DNA of 64,000 bases from Sclerurus mexicanus (GCA_013396755.1 VWZF01005682.1:1123643-1187642), one strand, 5' to 3'. Shown: positions 45,501 through 58,995, numbered from the stretch's first letter. Notes: a model not told the origin generated them from the letters alone. Numbers and translations are program-made.

Positions 45501-48500
45501 TATTTTATGACAGGCTAAGAGTGTGTGGACCTTGAACTGGATAAATTGAGCTGGGAACACTTTTTCTGATGGAAAGTATTGAGCAAATATGAAAGTGTTG
45601 GAAATGATACAGCACTTCATTTAGACATCTTGTGTTGAAACACTGTTGTTTTATTTGGAGAATTTTCAGGGCCAGGTTACCCTTCATTCAAAATACCTAC
45701 ACAGTAAAGCATGAAAAGTATAACAGGAAAAACCAGATTGAACAGAGGGTCTTGTTTCATCCAAGACTGTTGAGAGAGGAAAACTGTTCGTCTCAGCTGC
45801 TAAACTATTCCTTCAGGTTTTCTGCTAGGGCTTTTCTAACCAGTGGTACAACAGGGTCTTAAATATTGATAGGGGATCCTCCTGCTGCAGGAAAGCCCCC
45901 TGGGTGTCCCCATGATGAGCAGGTTACTTAGAAGAGACTACAGTTGTGTTTTGACAAGGCACGTCTTTCTGTATAGATCCAAAAATATGTGGGAAGGTAC
46001 AATGCAGTGAGAAACTCTTTCCTCTGTTTCCATTTTGTGTTTTCTGCAATAATCAAAAATTAACTTATAAGTAGTGGGGTTTTTAAAACTCTGCTATTAT
46101 GGTATTAGTTTAGTGCTGCCTTCTTTGTTATGTGTTAATGGTGCCCTTCTCTTAGGTCTACTAATAAAAGAAACTTAAACCTCAATGTGCAAGTCCTTGT
46201 AAAGTTACAAATCAAACACATTTGTGCTGTTTTTCCCTTATATACAAGACACTGAAGTGGCTGCTGCATTGTGGGTTAGTGTCAGACCTTAATCAGAGAG
46301 CTTGCCAGGTCAGCTGCAAAGCCTTTTTACCTACAGGACAGAGCTGTAAAGGGGTATTTTACAGAGTGAAAGGTCTCCCTTAGAGGGTGGGAGGGGGGAA
46401 AGGAGTGGGGTAACTTCAGACAAATTAGAAATAATAGAGATTATGACATCTGGAGTCTGGATAGAATTATTTATAATCTGAATCACACTTTGATCACCTC
46501 TTTAATACAACTTTTGAATAAACCTATGGAATATATTCATATAGAATTTATTTCCCTGCAAGTGAATTCTCCAGGCTTGTTCACAGGCCTATGGAAAATT
46601 CTCCTTTCGGTTACAGTCTTTAATTCTATATATTGCTGTTTTAAAAAATAGGAAAAGAGGGATTTTCGCAAACTGTCCAGGGTGTTACCTATATACTGTG
46701 CAGACAGCCCAGCCCTCAAAGCACTAGACTACTGCTATCTTTATAAGGAGGTGATGAGTGTATGTAGATTGGTAGTCTGGGCATTTTTGAAGAAAGCTAT
46801 GGTTTAGATGGCATCTTGAGAAGCCTCACAGTTTTATATTTCCTATGGTTTATGTGAGCAATTGCTTATTGGGGAAATAAATGAAAGAAAAATCCATACG
46901 TGAGTGGGAAGTGCAGGCTGATTTCTGGAGAAAAGTACAGTGGAAAAGACAGGAAGGCTTAATTTAGACAGATCTAGAAAATATAAAAGTGATGCCAACT
47001 ATTCCTTTCCTATTGCCAAGACAGTGTGCTTTTATAAATAGAAAGACTGAGGGTCTCTGTAAATCATTAGGAGGTGGTAGTTTGGCTCACCTGATCTTGT
47101 CTGGATGTGCTTTTGTGCAAAAGCAAGGACTGTCCCATGGAAACACTGTGAGGGTCAACTCTGGACCATGAAATGGGCTGTTGGAGGCAGAATCACAGTC
47201 CCACATATGCTGTACTTTTCTTAGGGTGGCATAAGGAAGTCAAAAGCTTTCAAAAATGGCACAGAAAGTTAAAAAATGAAATTATTTTTGTAGTTGGAAA
47301 AAGGCAGAGAAAGTAAGAGCGAGACCTTGATTGAAGCTTCATTTTTGTTGCCAGCAGTCCCAGGATGAAGGCAGGATCCTCATATATACCCATCTGGTTT
47401 CTACCATAGGATACAACAGAGTTGACAGGTTTCCATGGGGAGGGTTAGATTCTGTTAAAGCAGCATTTTCTCATGGAAAATATTTTCTGTTGGAACATTT
47501 TTGGCTAACTTTCTCCATGAACATGAAAGGCTCTGACAGCACTGCTACAGTTACTTCATCCATTAAGAGCACAGAGGCTCTGGAGGGGCAGGAGGGGGCT
47601 AAAGGTACAGCCCTCACCTCTTTGTGGTGATGCTGAATGTGGGCTGCCCTGTCTGCAGCTCTGGCCACCCACAAAATCCTGCAGTGGTGAAAGCCTTGGG
47701 GGCTTGCAAGCAGCGTGGCGCCTGGCTGAGTGGTGATGGCTGCATCTGCCCACGCAGGGCTTGCTCCCCATGGGCGAACCTGCTGTATTATGACTTTCAG
47801 CCTTGTTTTAATCCGATTGATGGAGTGGCCAGAGATGCGGATGGGATTAGAGCTCAGCAGGATGACGAAGCACTTGGGATTTGCCTTCATGCAGATCCCT
47901 GTAGCACACCAAAGGGGAATAGCTGCTTCTGATTTACAAGCTGCAAGAACCTTGCACTGAGGTGAAGTGTTTTCTCCAAGACATGGGTCCAACCCAAATA
48001 CATCTCACAGTCTGTAGCCAGAGCTTGGCCTGAAATTCTTTTGACCATGCCCAATACCTTGTGCTTGGTCTCAGGCATTGGGAGATGGCTGTGGCAGACC
48101 CAGAGGCACTCTGGAGCTGGCGGGTGCTGGGCTCTGCTTCCCATGAGGTGACCTGCCAGGTGACAGCACTGTGGGCACCGCTCTTCTCTCCACTGATCAG
48201 AAGATGACATAACTCCTCCTGGAGCTGGCCAGCTCGGAAGGGATGATGGGCTGGGGTCCCTAGCAAGTGTAAATCACCCACTGCTCACTGGCAGCAGCAG
48301 AGCAAAGTGGATTTGCACTGTCTCTGAATTTTGTTCACCGCACTTAAATAGATTCCTTTTTGTTTTCCCCACGTGCAAAAAGGAAAATTAAAGGAAACAA
48401 TTTCTACACCTCCTGACTACTTTGTTTATAGGAGTGGTGTCTCTAAATGCTTTAGCCTGAAGTACCAGTGCTGCTAATAGAGTAAACTGCAAGTACATTG

Positions 48501-51500
48501 CAGCAGTCATCCCAGTGGCTGTCACAGCAACTCCCTCTTGAGTGAGCCTCCAATTTTAAGCCCTGAAAGAGCAGCTTGACACCCTGTGACCTGCCTAGTA
48601 ATGTTCCTAATCCACCTCTTTATAAATACACGTTCCCGAGAGGGGCGGTGGGGCAGCGGGGGAGGATGGCGAGTGCAGCAGGGAGGATCTTGCAGCCTCA
48701 CGCTGTGCTCGCAGGAAGCTGATGAAGGTGGTCACAGGCTAAGTGGATTAAACCCACGGAACATCAGTACAAAAATAGGAGCTGTGGCCTGACATAAAGA
48801 TCTTGGGAAGTGAGAGGATTTGCTGGTGACCAGTGCTAGGCCTCCAGAGGAAGCGAAGGACAGTCCAGTCTCACCAGCATTTCCTGCGTTGGCTGTGGAT
48901 ATGGCCTGGAGATGCCCAGGGGATCCTTGGGGTTTGTCTCTGCCTGGCTCCAAGCCCTGCAGCTCACACGCATCCCTGCAAGTTGCAGCTGGCAAACCAA
49001 AACCAAAGCGGGTCATGCAGGGGTGGCTGCAAAGGTTGGGTGCTCCCCACCTGCACCTCCTCCTGCCTTCATTTAAGCCCACCAGCTATCCGAGCTTGGT
49101 TAGGCATATCAATGCCTGACACCAAACCGTCTTCCAGAAGGATAGCAACTCCTGGAGTTAAAAATAAGATGGAGACACGTTAATAAAACAAAATAAAAGT
49201 TAATAAAAAAAACATTAAAATGAGGAAAAGTTAAAAGTAGGATTTTAAAATGCAAATAAAGTAGTAAGAATTAGCCTCCCCTCCTTGTGCCACCCCAAAG
49301 TTTTTATTCCTTCTTTTCTTCACACAGGGGACTGATGTTCTTTCACGACAGTGTCTGGTTTTGCCTTTTGTCTTGTGCCCTGAAAGAACATCTCCAGGTT
49401 TTGCTAATCACACTGATACCCAAGCTAATGACAGCTCTCACTCCTCTGTAATATCTGACATTTTTGACTGTTCCTTTTGCACTTTGCTTCATTTCTTTTC
49501 TTCATATAGACTGATGCTAAGCCTGCTTTTTAAAAATACTTGCCCTTGTAATCTAAAGCATGTATTGATTGACTGTTTGCCAAGTTAAAAGCAGCTGAAT
49601 GGCCTTTAGACCAAATACTAAAAAAATGATTACTCTTGGACCCAGTTTAATCATGTTAATGATTTTAATTTTGAAGCTACTAATCAGGGAAGATGCACAA
49701 ATTAAAGCACAATGCGAGGGGTAGTGACTTTTTGTAGCCCAATATTATCATGATAATAAACATATCTTGCTTCACATTTTTTGCTAGATTTTAGTACGCA
49801 AAAGAAGCCCTGTTGGTTTTCACATACATAGGTTCTGAGCTAAAAAATGGCAGCTATGATTCCACGTCCATCTTTCAGCTTCTGGGAAAGGTTTGTCCTA
49901 ATGCTGCAGGAGTTAACAGCTTAGGGGATGGAAACATGCCTGAAAGTCTACAGGAAGATAATACTTGGGAAGACAGGTTTAAGCTAAATAAGAAAGCAGA
50001 TTTCATCAGCCTTCTTGGAAACAACCTGACCAGAGACTTGTGATCCATTTCTAAATTTGGCCTTTGCATTTTCCATGTACAGGAAGTGATGAAAATGGCA
50101 GCAGTAATCCCTGGTGAATTCAGACACGCACTTCAGGGGCTGAATGCCTTTGTTTGTTATAGGGCTGCAGTAAGTTGGGTGTTGTAAACATGACTCATGG
50201 CAAGTTTAATTATGACAAAAAACATGGGAAATGTAGCAGAAGGTCAAACATCTTCCTTCACAGTTTTGGCAGCTGAAGATTTTTCTGAGAGATTTGAATG
50301 TGCTGCACTAGTGCAAATATAAATACAGGTTTTGTACTGATTTTCTCTTTCCCAAAATGACTTTTACCCTTGTTTTTTGAACAGTGCTAAAGTAGTCTGA
50401 ATAGAAAAAACCTGACCTAATGCATAAGCACATCAACTTATGACAGGCCAAACTGCAGCTGATGAAAAAAAAAGATGTGGTGAACATATGATAAGACTCC
50501 TACAGTCAATTTGGTCCTGCCCCAACAATGACAAATTTACTCCTGGATGAATCAGACTAAATGTATCAGACCCTCAAATACACACTTGTCAATGCAGAAC
50601 CTGCCTGCTTCTCAGATTTTCAAATGCACATTTGCTGTTCAAATGAGCGCGCTTGCTGATGGAGTGAGAATTTGTTCTGGACTCACTACCTTAGCTTTGC
50701 TTCTCTGCACATGTTGTGTGGAGCCTCAGATTTTGGTTCAGACAGGTTTTTTCCTACACCAGTTTATATGCTGAAAAAAACAGTCCTTATGAGTTGAGCA
50801 CTATAGGCACAGTGTTCTTGAGAAGATGATGGTGATACCACCTGTGCAGAGTGTTAAACAAATTCAGGCAGAGGGCATTGACTTAAAGTTTTGCTCATGG
50901 AGGGCACTTCTGGGAACTTCCTGTATATTTGGAAATCTCAGTGATGCCCAGTCACAGCTTAATGCCCTACAAATAACAGCATATGTTGGGAAGAACTGCC
51001 TCTACTTTCAAACTGGCCACTTGAAATCGAAGCATCCTGTTAAGTTAGTCACTTGGACTCTTCCTATAAGGTGAGAAAAAGAGGCAGGTAGGAATATCTG
51101 AAAGGAATTGATCCCATATCTGCAGTAGATGACATACCTCCATAGGTGCCTATTTCTCACCAGCAAAGCCAGACAAGGGAGCCCTGGTGATTAGTTGAGA
51201 CTGCCAACCTAACTAACTTCATTAAATTAAATGAATCCCAGCCTCAGAGACAGGAGTACTTGTGCCAAAACACTCCTTCACATGCAAGACTTGTAAAAGC
51301 AAGCTTCTTCAAGACTTTAGACAAGTTTATACCAAATTGGAAAAGTCTATTATCAAGTGAAATTATCTTGAGTGTTTTGAAGCCCAGGAAGAGCAGATTC
51401 ATACTGGTGCGGGCAAAATCCCCTCGCACGTGAAATAGGTTAGCTGGGAAGAAGTTTTTAAAAACATAAGACTTTTAGGTTAATGAAGCCTCTGGATTTT

Positions 51501-52159
51501 CCCTAGAACTTGTGCTCTTAAGTCCTCCAGAAGCATTTGAAAGCTCCCTAACCAAATTAAAAAATAGTATTAAATTGATGAAACTGGGAAAATGAAATTT
51601 GGATTCTGAAGAAAATTCAAGTCACAAGACTTGCAGAGTCTGTCTCAGGATTCAGAAGTATTTTGAAAAGCATTTAGATGAAAATTTCCAACTAGTTACA
51701 CAAATAATGCCAATATGTCTTTGAAAATCTATCCCTCAATTTCTACCCTTTCTCATTCCCTTTAACATAAAGCAGCAAAAAAATGAGTAATTTCAGATTG
51801 TCTGATGGCCTCTGTGATTAAAACATCCCATTACCATAACTCAAATGTTTATGTTTGAGTGAAGGTTTTGCATAGCTTTCTGTCTAAAATGTATGTTTTG
51901 GATCATTCTGGTGATGCATGTGGATGGATTTATCAGATGTTTCTCACATCACTGCTTTATTTTATTTTTTTAATTTTATTTTAGTACCTTACTAATAAGT
52001 GTGAAACTAGATCAGTCTGATTTTCTCATGAAGGTGTTTTAGGTTCATATTAAGTGTGTTTGCAGACCAGAAATGCAAGCACATGAACCGTATGCATTTC
52101 TGGAGAAACTAATGATGGGCAATTATACCACGAGATTTTTCAAAAGCCTCTGCGCTCTG
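42546..52159. other. Intergenic, no gene seen
   Basis: About 9.6 kb in which no exon, RNA gene or clear interspersed element was recognised. It contains the A-rich tract at 44339-44380, AT-rich sequence at 49165-49260 and a perfect 16-bp palindrome at 49743-49758. Frames of 130-173 codons (for example 47471-47992, minus) show no domain and overlap frames on the other strand. Confidence 0.5.
44339..44380. repeat. A-rich tract with CCAAAA words
   Basis: A-runs separated by TAAC, CC and CCC, of the same type as at 21241-21296. Confidence 0.85.
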
Positions 52160-52900
52160 TGTGCTGGTTTAAAGGTAAACCGGCAGGAGAAATTAACTCA
52201 ACTCAAGAGAGATTACAAGTCAGAGTTACAATTTACTAAAAAGATTACAATAAATACAATGATACAAAGAAAAATTCGTTTTAACCCACAAAAAACAGGT
52301 GTGTAACCCAGCACCTTGGGGCAAGAATAGAATGGTGTTCAGTAGTCCCTGTGCTGAGTGCCACGTGGTCTCCCTGAGTACAAAGTAAAAGGAAGGAAAA
52401 TCTGTTGGTGAGGATGATGGTCACAGTCTTGTCGAGAGTGGCAATCACAGTCCTGTTGAGGTTCCGGTCCTCCTCTGCATCCTACGAGTGGTAGCCCATG
52501 TCCCAGAACCTAAAGATGATGTATGCTCAGGTTCAGGTGGGAATGCCCAGCACCTACCCCAGGGTGAGGAGTTTCACAATGGGTGATTTAACTCTGTGAG
52601 TTGTGGGATATTTTTGGAATCTTTGGTGGTCTAGGCCGTTGTAACTGCCTATTGTGCCAGTCCCTAATGGCCCATTAGCGGACATGACCCCTCAGGCTGG
52701 GTGTGAAGGTGCTAATGCCTCCCCGGAGGGGAGTTATCACACCTGAGTCATTGGTGTGAAGATAAACACAGTCCCCTGCCTTGCAGGGTTCTTTCACCCC
52801 CAGCTTGTGGCCTGAGACGTGCCCTGGACAGCTGCTGCAAACGATCCATTATTAACAGTTAGTGAGAAATTACCTAAAGGGTGTAGAAAACACAGTTTTA
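52160..52900 (-). mobile_element. Probable solo LTR, reverse orientation, right end uncertain
   Basis: The sequence from TGTGCTGGTTTAAAGGTAAA onward, with AGATTACAAGTCAGAGTTAC and AATTTACTAAAAAGATTACA, is one I recognise as a common avian LTR. Read in reverse, its edge is TTTACCTTTAAACCAGCACA, which resembles the ERVL-class LTR 3' end (AAACCAC..CA), so minus orientation is preferred. The body includes GAACACC-like and CCCAGCACCTACCCCAGGGT segments. I found no target duplication, and the right boundary is only placed within about 50 bases. Confidence 0.65.
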
Positions 52901-55691
52901 GTCACACCCAAACAGTGATAAACTGATCCTGGCTGCTGTAACTGGGATACTCTGTTTTAGGGAAGAATGTGGAAAGGCTAAGTATTTATAAGGGCAGAAA
53001 ACCATGGAAGATGAAGAACCACTCCATTGTGCAAAACTCCTATAAATGCATAAAGAGTCCAGAAACCAGTGATGGGGAAAGGCCCTTCCACCGGGATGGC
53101 ACAGGTAGTCGCACTGCAGAAGGGAATGCTCCCAGCCATTGCAAAATTAGGGTAGGTTGCAGTAATATCCTCCAGCAACTCCTGTTGCAAGCTGTTGCAT
53201 TGGAATTGCTGCAGCAAGATTAAACAATGCTCTGCAAAGGATTAGCAAAGGCATGGCTGCAGCCCTGTGCAGGTCCCTTTGCTGTGTTGGTTGCAGTGAG
53301 TATTTCCCGACCTCTGCGCACTGCAGCTGTGCAGTGGCAGCAGCTCTTGCTAGCCAGGCTTTTCTCCCCGGGTGTGTGGTGCTCAGCGTGAGCATTTCTG
53401 CACAAATGAAAACTCGTGGACCTGGGTGGCTTTGTTGAAGTCCTGGATCTCTGTCTGGCTTAGGGTGAGCAGCAGCAAGCCCGGCATCCTGCAGGGTCCT
53501 GTCCAAGCAGCCTGGCTGCAGCGAGTGAACTGATTAGCACTGACTCATTAGTCCAGTCACCTTGAATGCCCTATGCATGTCTCTCAAAGCTCCTCAAAAC
53601 CCAGGGCTAAAGGGCAGATGAGCACTGTAATGAAGGGGGAGGTATCATGTTTTACTACCAGATTTGAGAAAATCCTATTTATAGCCCTTCTGGGATCATA
53701 GTGGCTTCTGAAACATACTTTGTCTTGAGAACTGAACCAAGGATGCAAGTCAGAATGAAACAAATTGTGTAGAATCTGCATTTGCAAAAGGCAGAAGGGA
53801 GAAATCTGTATAAGCAAAAAACCAACAAAAATCTTGTTCAAATACCAAGGGAAGAATGCAGAAATAGGATTTGTTTTCACTCCTTAATTTTAATTTTTCA
53901 AAGTGACTACATATTGGGTTTTTTGATTGTTTGGGGTTTTTTTCCCTTTTTTATATATTTTTTTTTTTTTTAGTAGGATAGGCCTTTTAAGGATAAGGAA
54001 GAATTCTGGATGACCAAAATAAGGACTTCTCAGATCAGGATGGTGACACCAGTAGTTCTGGTCAGATTGGTGTACACTTCTGTCCGTTTTGCTCAAGTGG
54101 AATGGTAATAACTAATGAAGAAAGGACAGTGAGGCTCCTACTGAGTCACCTGAGGCAAAATTCCCCTTTTAAATTAGGAAATTTTACCTGAGTAAGAGCT
54201 CAACATAGACTGTAAAATCTGGTCATGAAATCCTCAGCTAAGCTGGTAAGAAACCAAAATCCTTCAGACAGACAATTAAAATAGGATTTCCAACCTCCAT
54301 AGTTATTCACGTCCTACTAATGAGCTCTGGCATCTGTGGCAGAATTGTTAAAGGAATATTGATCTCCTGCAAAATTTGGTGTGTAATAGAGATTTGCAGA
54401 CACAGGGAGAATATCAAATCCTCCTCCCTTGTTATTTCCCAGTGGGATGATTAGTTGGGGAATACTGGAAATGCAGATGGCATTTCCAGTTCTCCTTTTC
54501 ATCCATCAAGTGGTTATTTGATGGTCTATCCAATCAGTGAGTCTGGTTTTAATTTTTTTTCCTTCCTTTTCACAAATAATGTTATTGAATGTTGGTATTT
54601 GACACAGTCCTATGTTATAAAGCAAAGGCTTAATGAAGGGAACTAGTTGTAAATAGGCCTTATCTCCTGAGTAGAATGAAAGCAATTTCTTTTTTAGTAG
54701 TTTTAAAAATAGCCAGTGCTGTTAAATACGTTCGTATTTCAATGCATATTTTTTCTGCTCTTCCAAATGTTGCTGCCTCCTCTACTGAGAGTGTTACAAC
54801 CTGCATCTGCGGGCAGCACTGTGGAGCAGTTTTCCAAGAAAAACAGTCATGAGCACACCTGTATCAGCTTCCCCAACGGGAGCTGGATGTGCTCTTACCA
54901 GCTGATGGCACATTCAGCCATAGCAGGGAGCGAGCCACAGAGTACCATTTCAGATCCAGCATTTCTACCTGACCCATCAGGGCCAGACTCTCCTCAAAGA
55001 CTCCCTTGTGATGAACTCACACATATCTTAGAGGAAAAATAAGTTGTATTGTCCTCAGGAAAACCATTGCTGCCTGTTCCTGAGGACTGCTTGTGCCATT
55101 GCAATCTGGAACGGGGAACTAGAATCAGTGAACTTGTGTCAGATGTCTGATCTCTTCATCTTCTTTGGAAAAGCTGCCCAAATTTGGCCAAGTGCTAAAT
55201 GGCTATAAAAAAAATCCATTCCTACGTGATCCATGGAGACTTCTGACTCCAGAGCAGGGTTTGCACGAGACCATGTGCTGGAGAAGAAAACAAGATACTG
55301 AATAGCTGTTCATTAATCAAGTGCTGGGAACAGAGTGAGAGGAGTACAGTGGTAAAAACTAGCATGCAGTTCTTATAATTAAAGGCTGTTTCAGGATGCG
55401 TATGTACAGAGGGAGGTGGGGGTGTGAAGTAATATTATACAAGCAACCTTAATTTACACATGCCTTACTTCTGGAGTGCTTAACTTGGTAATTCTGCTGC
55501 TGTTTTATGGGCACAAGAGCAGTTTTTTTCTATTGTATAGAACAGTTTGCTGCCTTTCAGTTCCCTGTACTTCTCTGGCTTTAAAAGATGTGGAATATTT
55601 GTGACTGCCTTGTGCTGCAATGATGTGATTGCAGAGCTCTTTTCAGCTCAGTGGAAGAAATGAAAGGTCGAGCTCACTGTGAGCAGTTGCT

Positions 55692-55709
55692 AAGAAAGAA
55701 AGAAAGAAA
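55692..55709. repeat. (AAGA)n microsatellite
   Basis: About four and a half perfect AAGA units. Confidence 0.9.
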
Positions 55710-56280
55710 CACTATTTTAAGCTGTTCCACAGAAGCACATTCTGCCTTGATTGGTTATTGATTCCATTTTCATTATGGAGAAAGCACATTTTTAGCCACA
55801 AACATGTGCAGCCACATGTTCAGCTGCAAGTGTGAAAACTGCATCAACTCTCCCAAGTCTCTGCTGTGGGCAGCTCTGAGCCTAAGCATCCAAAAAGCTA
55901 AGGACCCCCATTTCCCACTCTAGAAAATGGCACAAGTCTCTTGAGAAAAGTTTTCTTGGCTCTTTCAGTTATATTGAGCCTTGGATTCAATTCAGTTAGG
56001 AGTCTGTTGTGACTTGGATCTCCCAGGCTGTCCCTAGACTGGCAAATGAAACAAAGCCTCAGACTGTTTTGGACATTGGAGCATGACTGTCTATTCTGCA
56101 AAACTGTTGGAGTGGTCCAGGGAGTGGTGGAGTCTGCATGAATTATTGCCCTCCCAAAGAGTGCCTAGAGATGTGGACTTGCAAGAGTTTGAGAGGGTGC
56201 TACGGGCCCTATGGCTTTGGTGTCAGACAACATGCAGCGGCATGTTTGGTGTAGTAGGAAGCCATAGGTATACTCAAATA

Positions 56281-56333
56281 TGTGTGTGTGTGTGTATATA
56301 TATATATACATACATATATATATATATATATAA
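56281..56333. repeat. Compound (TG)n(TA)n microsatellite
   Basis: TG units run directly into TA units with CATACA interruptions, giving about 53 bases of uninterrupted alternating purine-pyrimidine sequence. Confidence 0.95.
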
Positions 56334-58639
56334 ACATAGACAGCCATACTTGCCAGAAATACAAGGTAATGTGTTACAAGTCTGTGGATTTCAGTAGGTG
56401 TTTGGGGCTGCACAGTTTTGGGTCTGCTTTTACCCCAGCTAAGCCAAAATGGAGGTTTTGCGGCAATTCACAGTTAGCCAAGGTCAGGAAGAATATGGGC
56501 ATGGAACAGGAACAAGCCTGCGGATACTGGGCTTTTGATATACCCTTTCTTCAGAGCTGTGCCAGTTTAGTCGTTAGTTCAGAATAAATAACAACAAAGT
56601 ACCTCCCTGAATCAATGTTTGTAGGAACAGAGCCCAAGGTCAGGCACATTTAAAAGGGACATTTTTTCCCCTGAAGAAAGACAGAGTCTGTGAAAATGAA
56701 CAAGGGAAAGACTTGGAAACTGTTAGCTATTTCCTGAAGGCTTTTCTCATTCCTTTTCATGCAAGTCAATGCGTGCTTTGCCTGGATGGAAGTGGATATT
56801 TCTTTTTTCAGAAGTACTGGAGATATCTTCTTTTCCATTTGCAGGAAGGTTCCAGACCCTGTAAACTTTCTCCATTTCTTGTCCTGAAAGAACTAAAATG
56901 TGGTCACTTGTGTGGGCTGCAAAAGTAATCTGTTTGGGCCTGTTTTCAGAGGAGGCTTGGGGCAGATATCCCACAACAATGAGAGAAGAGAAAGGAGTCC
57001 TCTCAGTGTTTGTTGGCACTACGTTGCTATTGAGACAGTTGCTTCTGAAATTCCTATGCTGACCTGTGGATCTAAATGATTATCCATTCAAATTCTGATA
57101 ATCTACTTGTCATCAGTGGGCCTCTGGCCAAATTCTGCAGTGACAGCTGTCTGGCCTGCAGATCCAGGTTTTTCTTTTGAGGTTGGCAGGAAAAAGGGCA
57201 GGTTATTGCTAGAATTTTTTCCTGTATAGGACTGGGATATGGCCTAAATGCACATCTGGATCCGTATTCCTCCAGTTTAACCCAGCCCCATCTCTCATTA
57301 TGGTTTCCTTTAATATTTGATCTGTTGATCAATCTTCCTCTTTGGTCCAATGAATATTTGATCATGTATATAAAATCAAACAACTCCAAAATGAGAGATT
57401 TGGAGCCATTCTCCCCAGTCACAGCACACAGCTGTGTAATGACTGATGGAGACTTCAGAGCCATGTCAAGCTTCTGCTCTGACTCAACACAAAAGTTTGA
57501 GCCTGGACTTCTCCCACACCCATGTTTTAGGATCGCAAGCAAAGGGAGATCTTTTCTTGGTCTTTTCTTGTGGTTTCAGTCCTACCAGCTGCATTTTGGC
57601 TGTTTTTGGTATCTGTGTCTATGTTTCTGAGTCAGGACCTGAACCTGGCCTCCCAGGCAATGGGTTAGTTTGGATCCCCATTGCTCAGTTATTCCCCAGA
57701 ACAGTAGATTTGACTTGGAGAGATGTGGTTGGAGTGACCAAAGCAGAGCTGGGAACTGAGAAGTATTGCTGAGTTCCAGGACCTCTGCTCTTTCCTAGTC
57801 CTTGGAAGGACTAGGAATGAACCCAGATTGCCCAGCTCCCTTCAGACCTTGTATGGAGGGAACCTGATTTCTTGGCTGAGGACTGAGAATTCACTAGGCA
57901 GAAGTGGCATGAGAAGAAGCAGGTCATTGCAAATGATAGAGCAGACTTGAGGGCCTGTTCCCTGGCCTTGGTACCACGTTAGGTAATACTAGAGTCAAAC
58001 ACATCTGTCTTCTGGGGGCCTCTTTTCCTTGAAGAAGAAAGAGGATAGATTTTATATCAGAAATACAATGCCATTCAGTAATGAGCTGGAAAAATTTGCT
58101 TGCACCATGCTGACCATCATAAATAAAGACACCTAACCCTTTGTTTTTGTTTTAACTGTACCGTAAGTCTTATTCCTGGAAGTGCTTCTTTTTTTTGGTA
58201 CACTTTAAACAAGGGGCTCAAAATGAGGACTATAGAATCAAACTTAACATCTCATGTTTCTCACTACTGCTCTAGCAGAACATAAATTTTCAAAAGTAAG
58301 TCAAGACCACATCAAAATCGTATCATCCTATGTCCATTTCTGCTTAATGAGGCATATTCATATAGATCAGTTAGCACAAACACTTATTCATTCATCCTTT
58401 CACTAACCAGTCAACCACAAAAACATAAATGACATTTAAATGGTGCAGGACGAAAGACAGGCAGGTTAGCTGGGCTGGAGGGAGGGCCAGTAATTCCACA
58501 GTGTAATAAGAAAGCTCTCAAACACCAACTGAATTAATTGAAGCTGAACTGGAAGATACAGGTTTTGCTAAGGTTAATAACAGCTGACAGCTTGACCTAT
58601 TCATGCAGTTTACTGTACCAGCATCAGTCCCAGGATCTG

Positions 58640-58995
58640 CTTGTTTCTTCTCTCTGCCTAGAGGTTAAAGAGGGTGATGAGACAGTTGAGTGTTTATGAG
58701 TAAGAATCAGGGGGGAATGCCAACAAGGCTGGTATCCTGATAGGAGTCTGTTACAGACCACACAACCAGGGTGAAGAGGCAGGTGAAATATTCTACAGGC
58801 AGCTGGGAGAAGTCTCACAATCACTGGCCCCTTGTTCCTGTGGGAGACTTCAGCCTATCAGATGTCTACTGGAAATACAACACAGCAGACAGAAAACAGT
58901 CCAAGGGGTTCCTGGAGTATGTGGAAGGTAACTTGCTGACACAGCTGGTGAGGGAGCCAACAAGGAGGTGTGCCCCACTGGACCTGCTGTTTGTG
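58640..58995 (+). mobile_element. CR1 LINE fragment, ORF2 endonuclease region, frameshifted
   Basis: The sequence reads through part of the CR1 ORF2 apurinic endonuclease domain: GVCYRPHNQGEEAGEIFYRQ in one frame (from about 58743), then VGDFSLSDVYWKYNTADRKQ and PLDLLFV in the next frame. The frame change near 58828-58834 is explained by one extra C. The match stops abruptly after TTTGTG at 58995. This is an internal CR1 piece without the 3' end, so it was probably left by deletion or recombination rather than by normal 5' truncation. Confidence 0.85.

Larger units (their letters stand above)
52901..58639. other. Intergenic, no gene seen
   Basis: Contains the TG/TA repeat at 56281-56333, an (AAGA)n run at 55692-55709 and a 12-bp inverted repeat at 57792-57817. 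A 108-codon frame at 54716-55042 and a 156-codon minus frame at 57072-57542 show no recognisable domain. Confidence 0.5.

Noticed and set aside
47471..47992. 173-codon minus frame
   Set aside because: No recognisable motif, and overlapped by several plus-strand frames, as expected for non-coding DNA.
56083..56260. Possible CR1-like segment (GTGGTCCAGGGAGTGGTGGA)
   Set aside because: A few words resemble CR1 ORF2, but order and spacing do not hold.
57119..57150. GGCCAAATTCTGCAGTGACA, similar to an ancient amniote repeat
   Set aside because: The match is too short and does not extend into the rest of the repeat.
57072..57542. 156-codon minus frame
   Set aside because: No domain or family resemblance; a plus-strand frame overlaps it.
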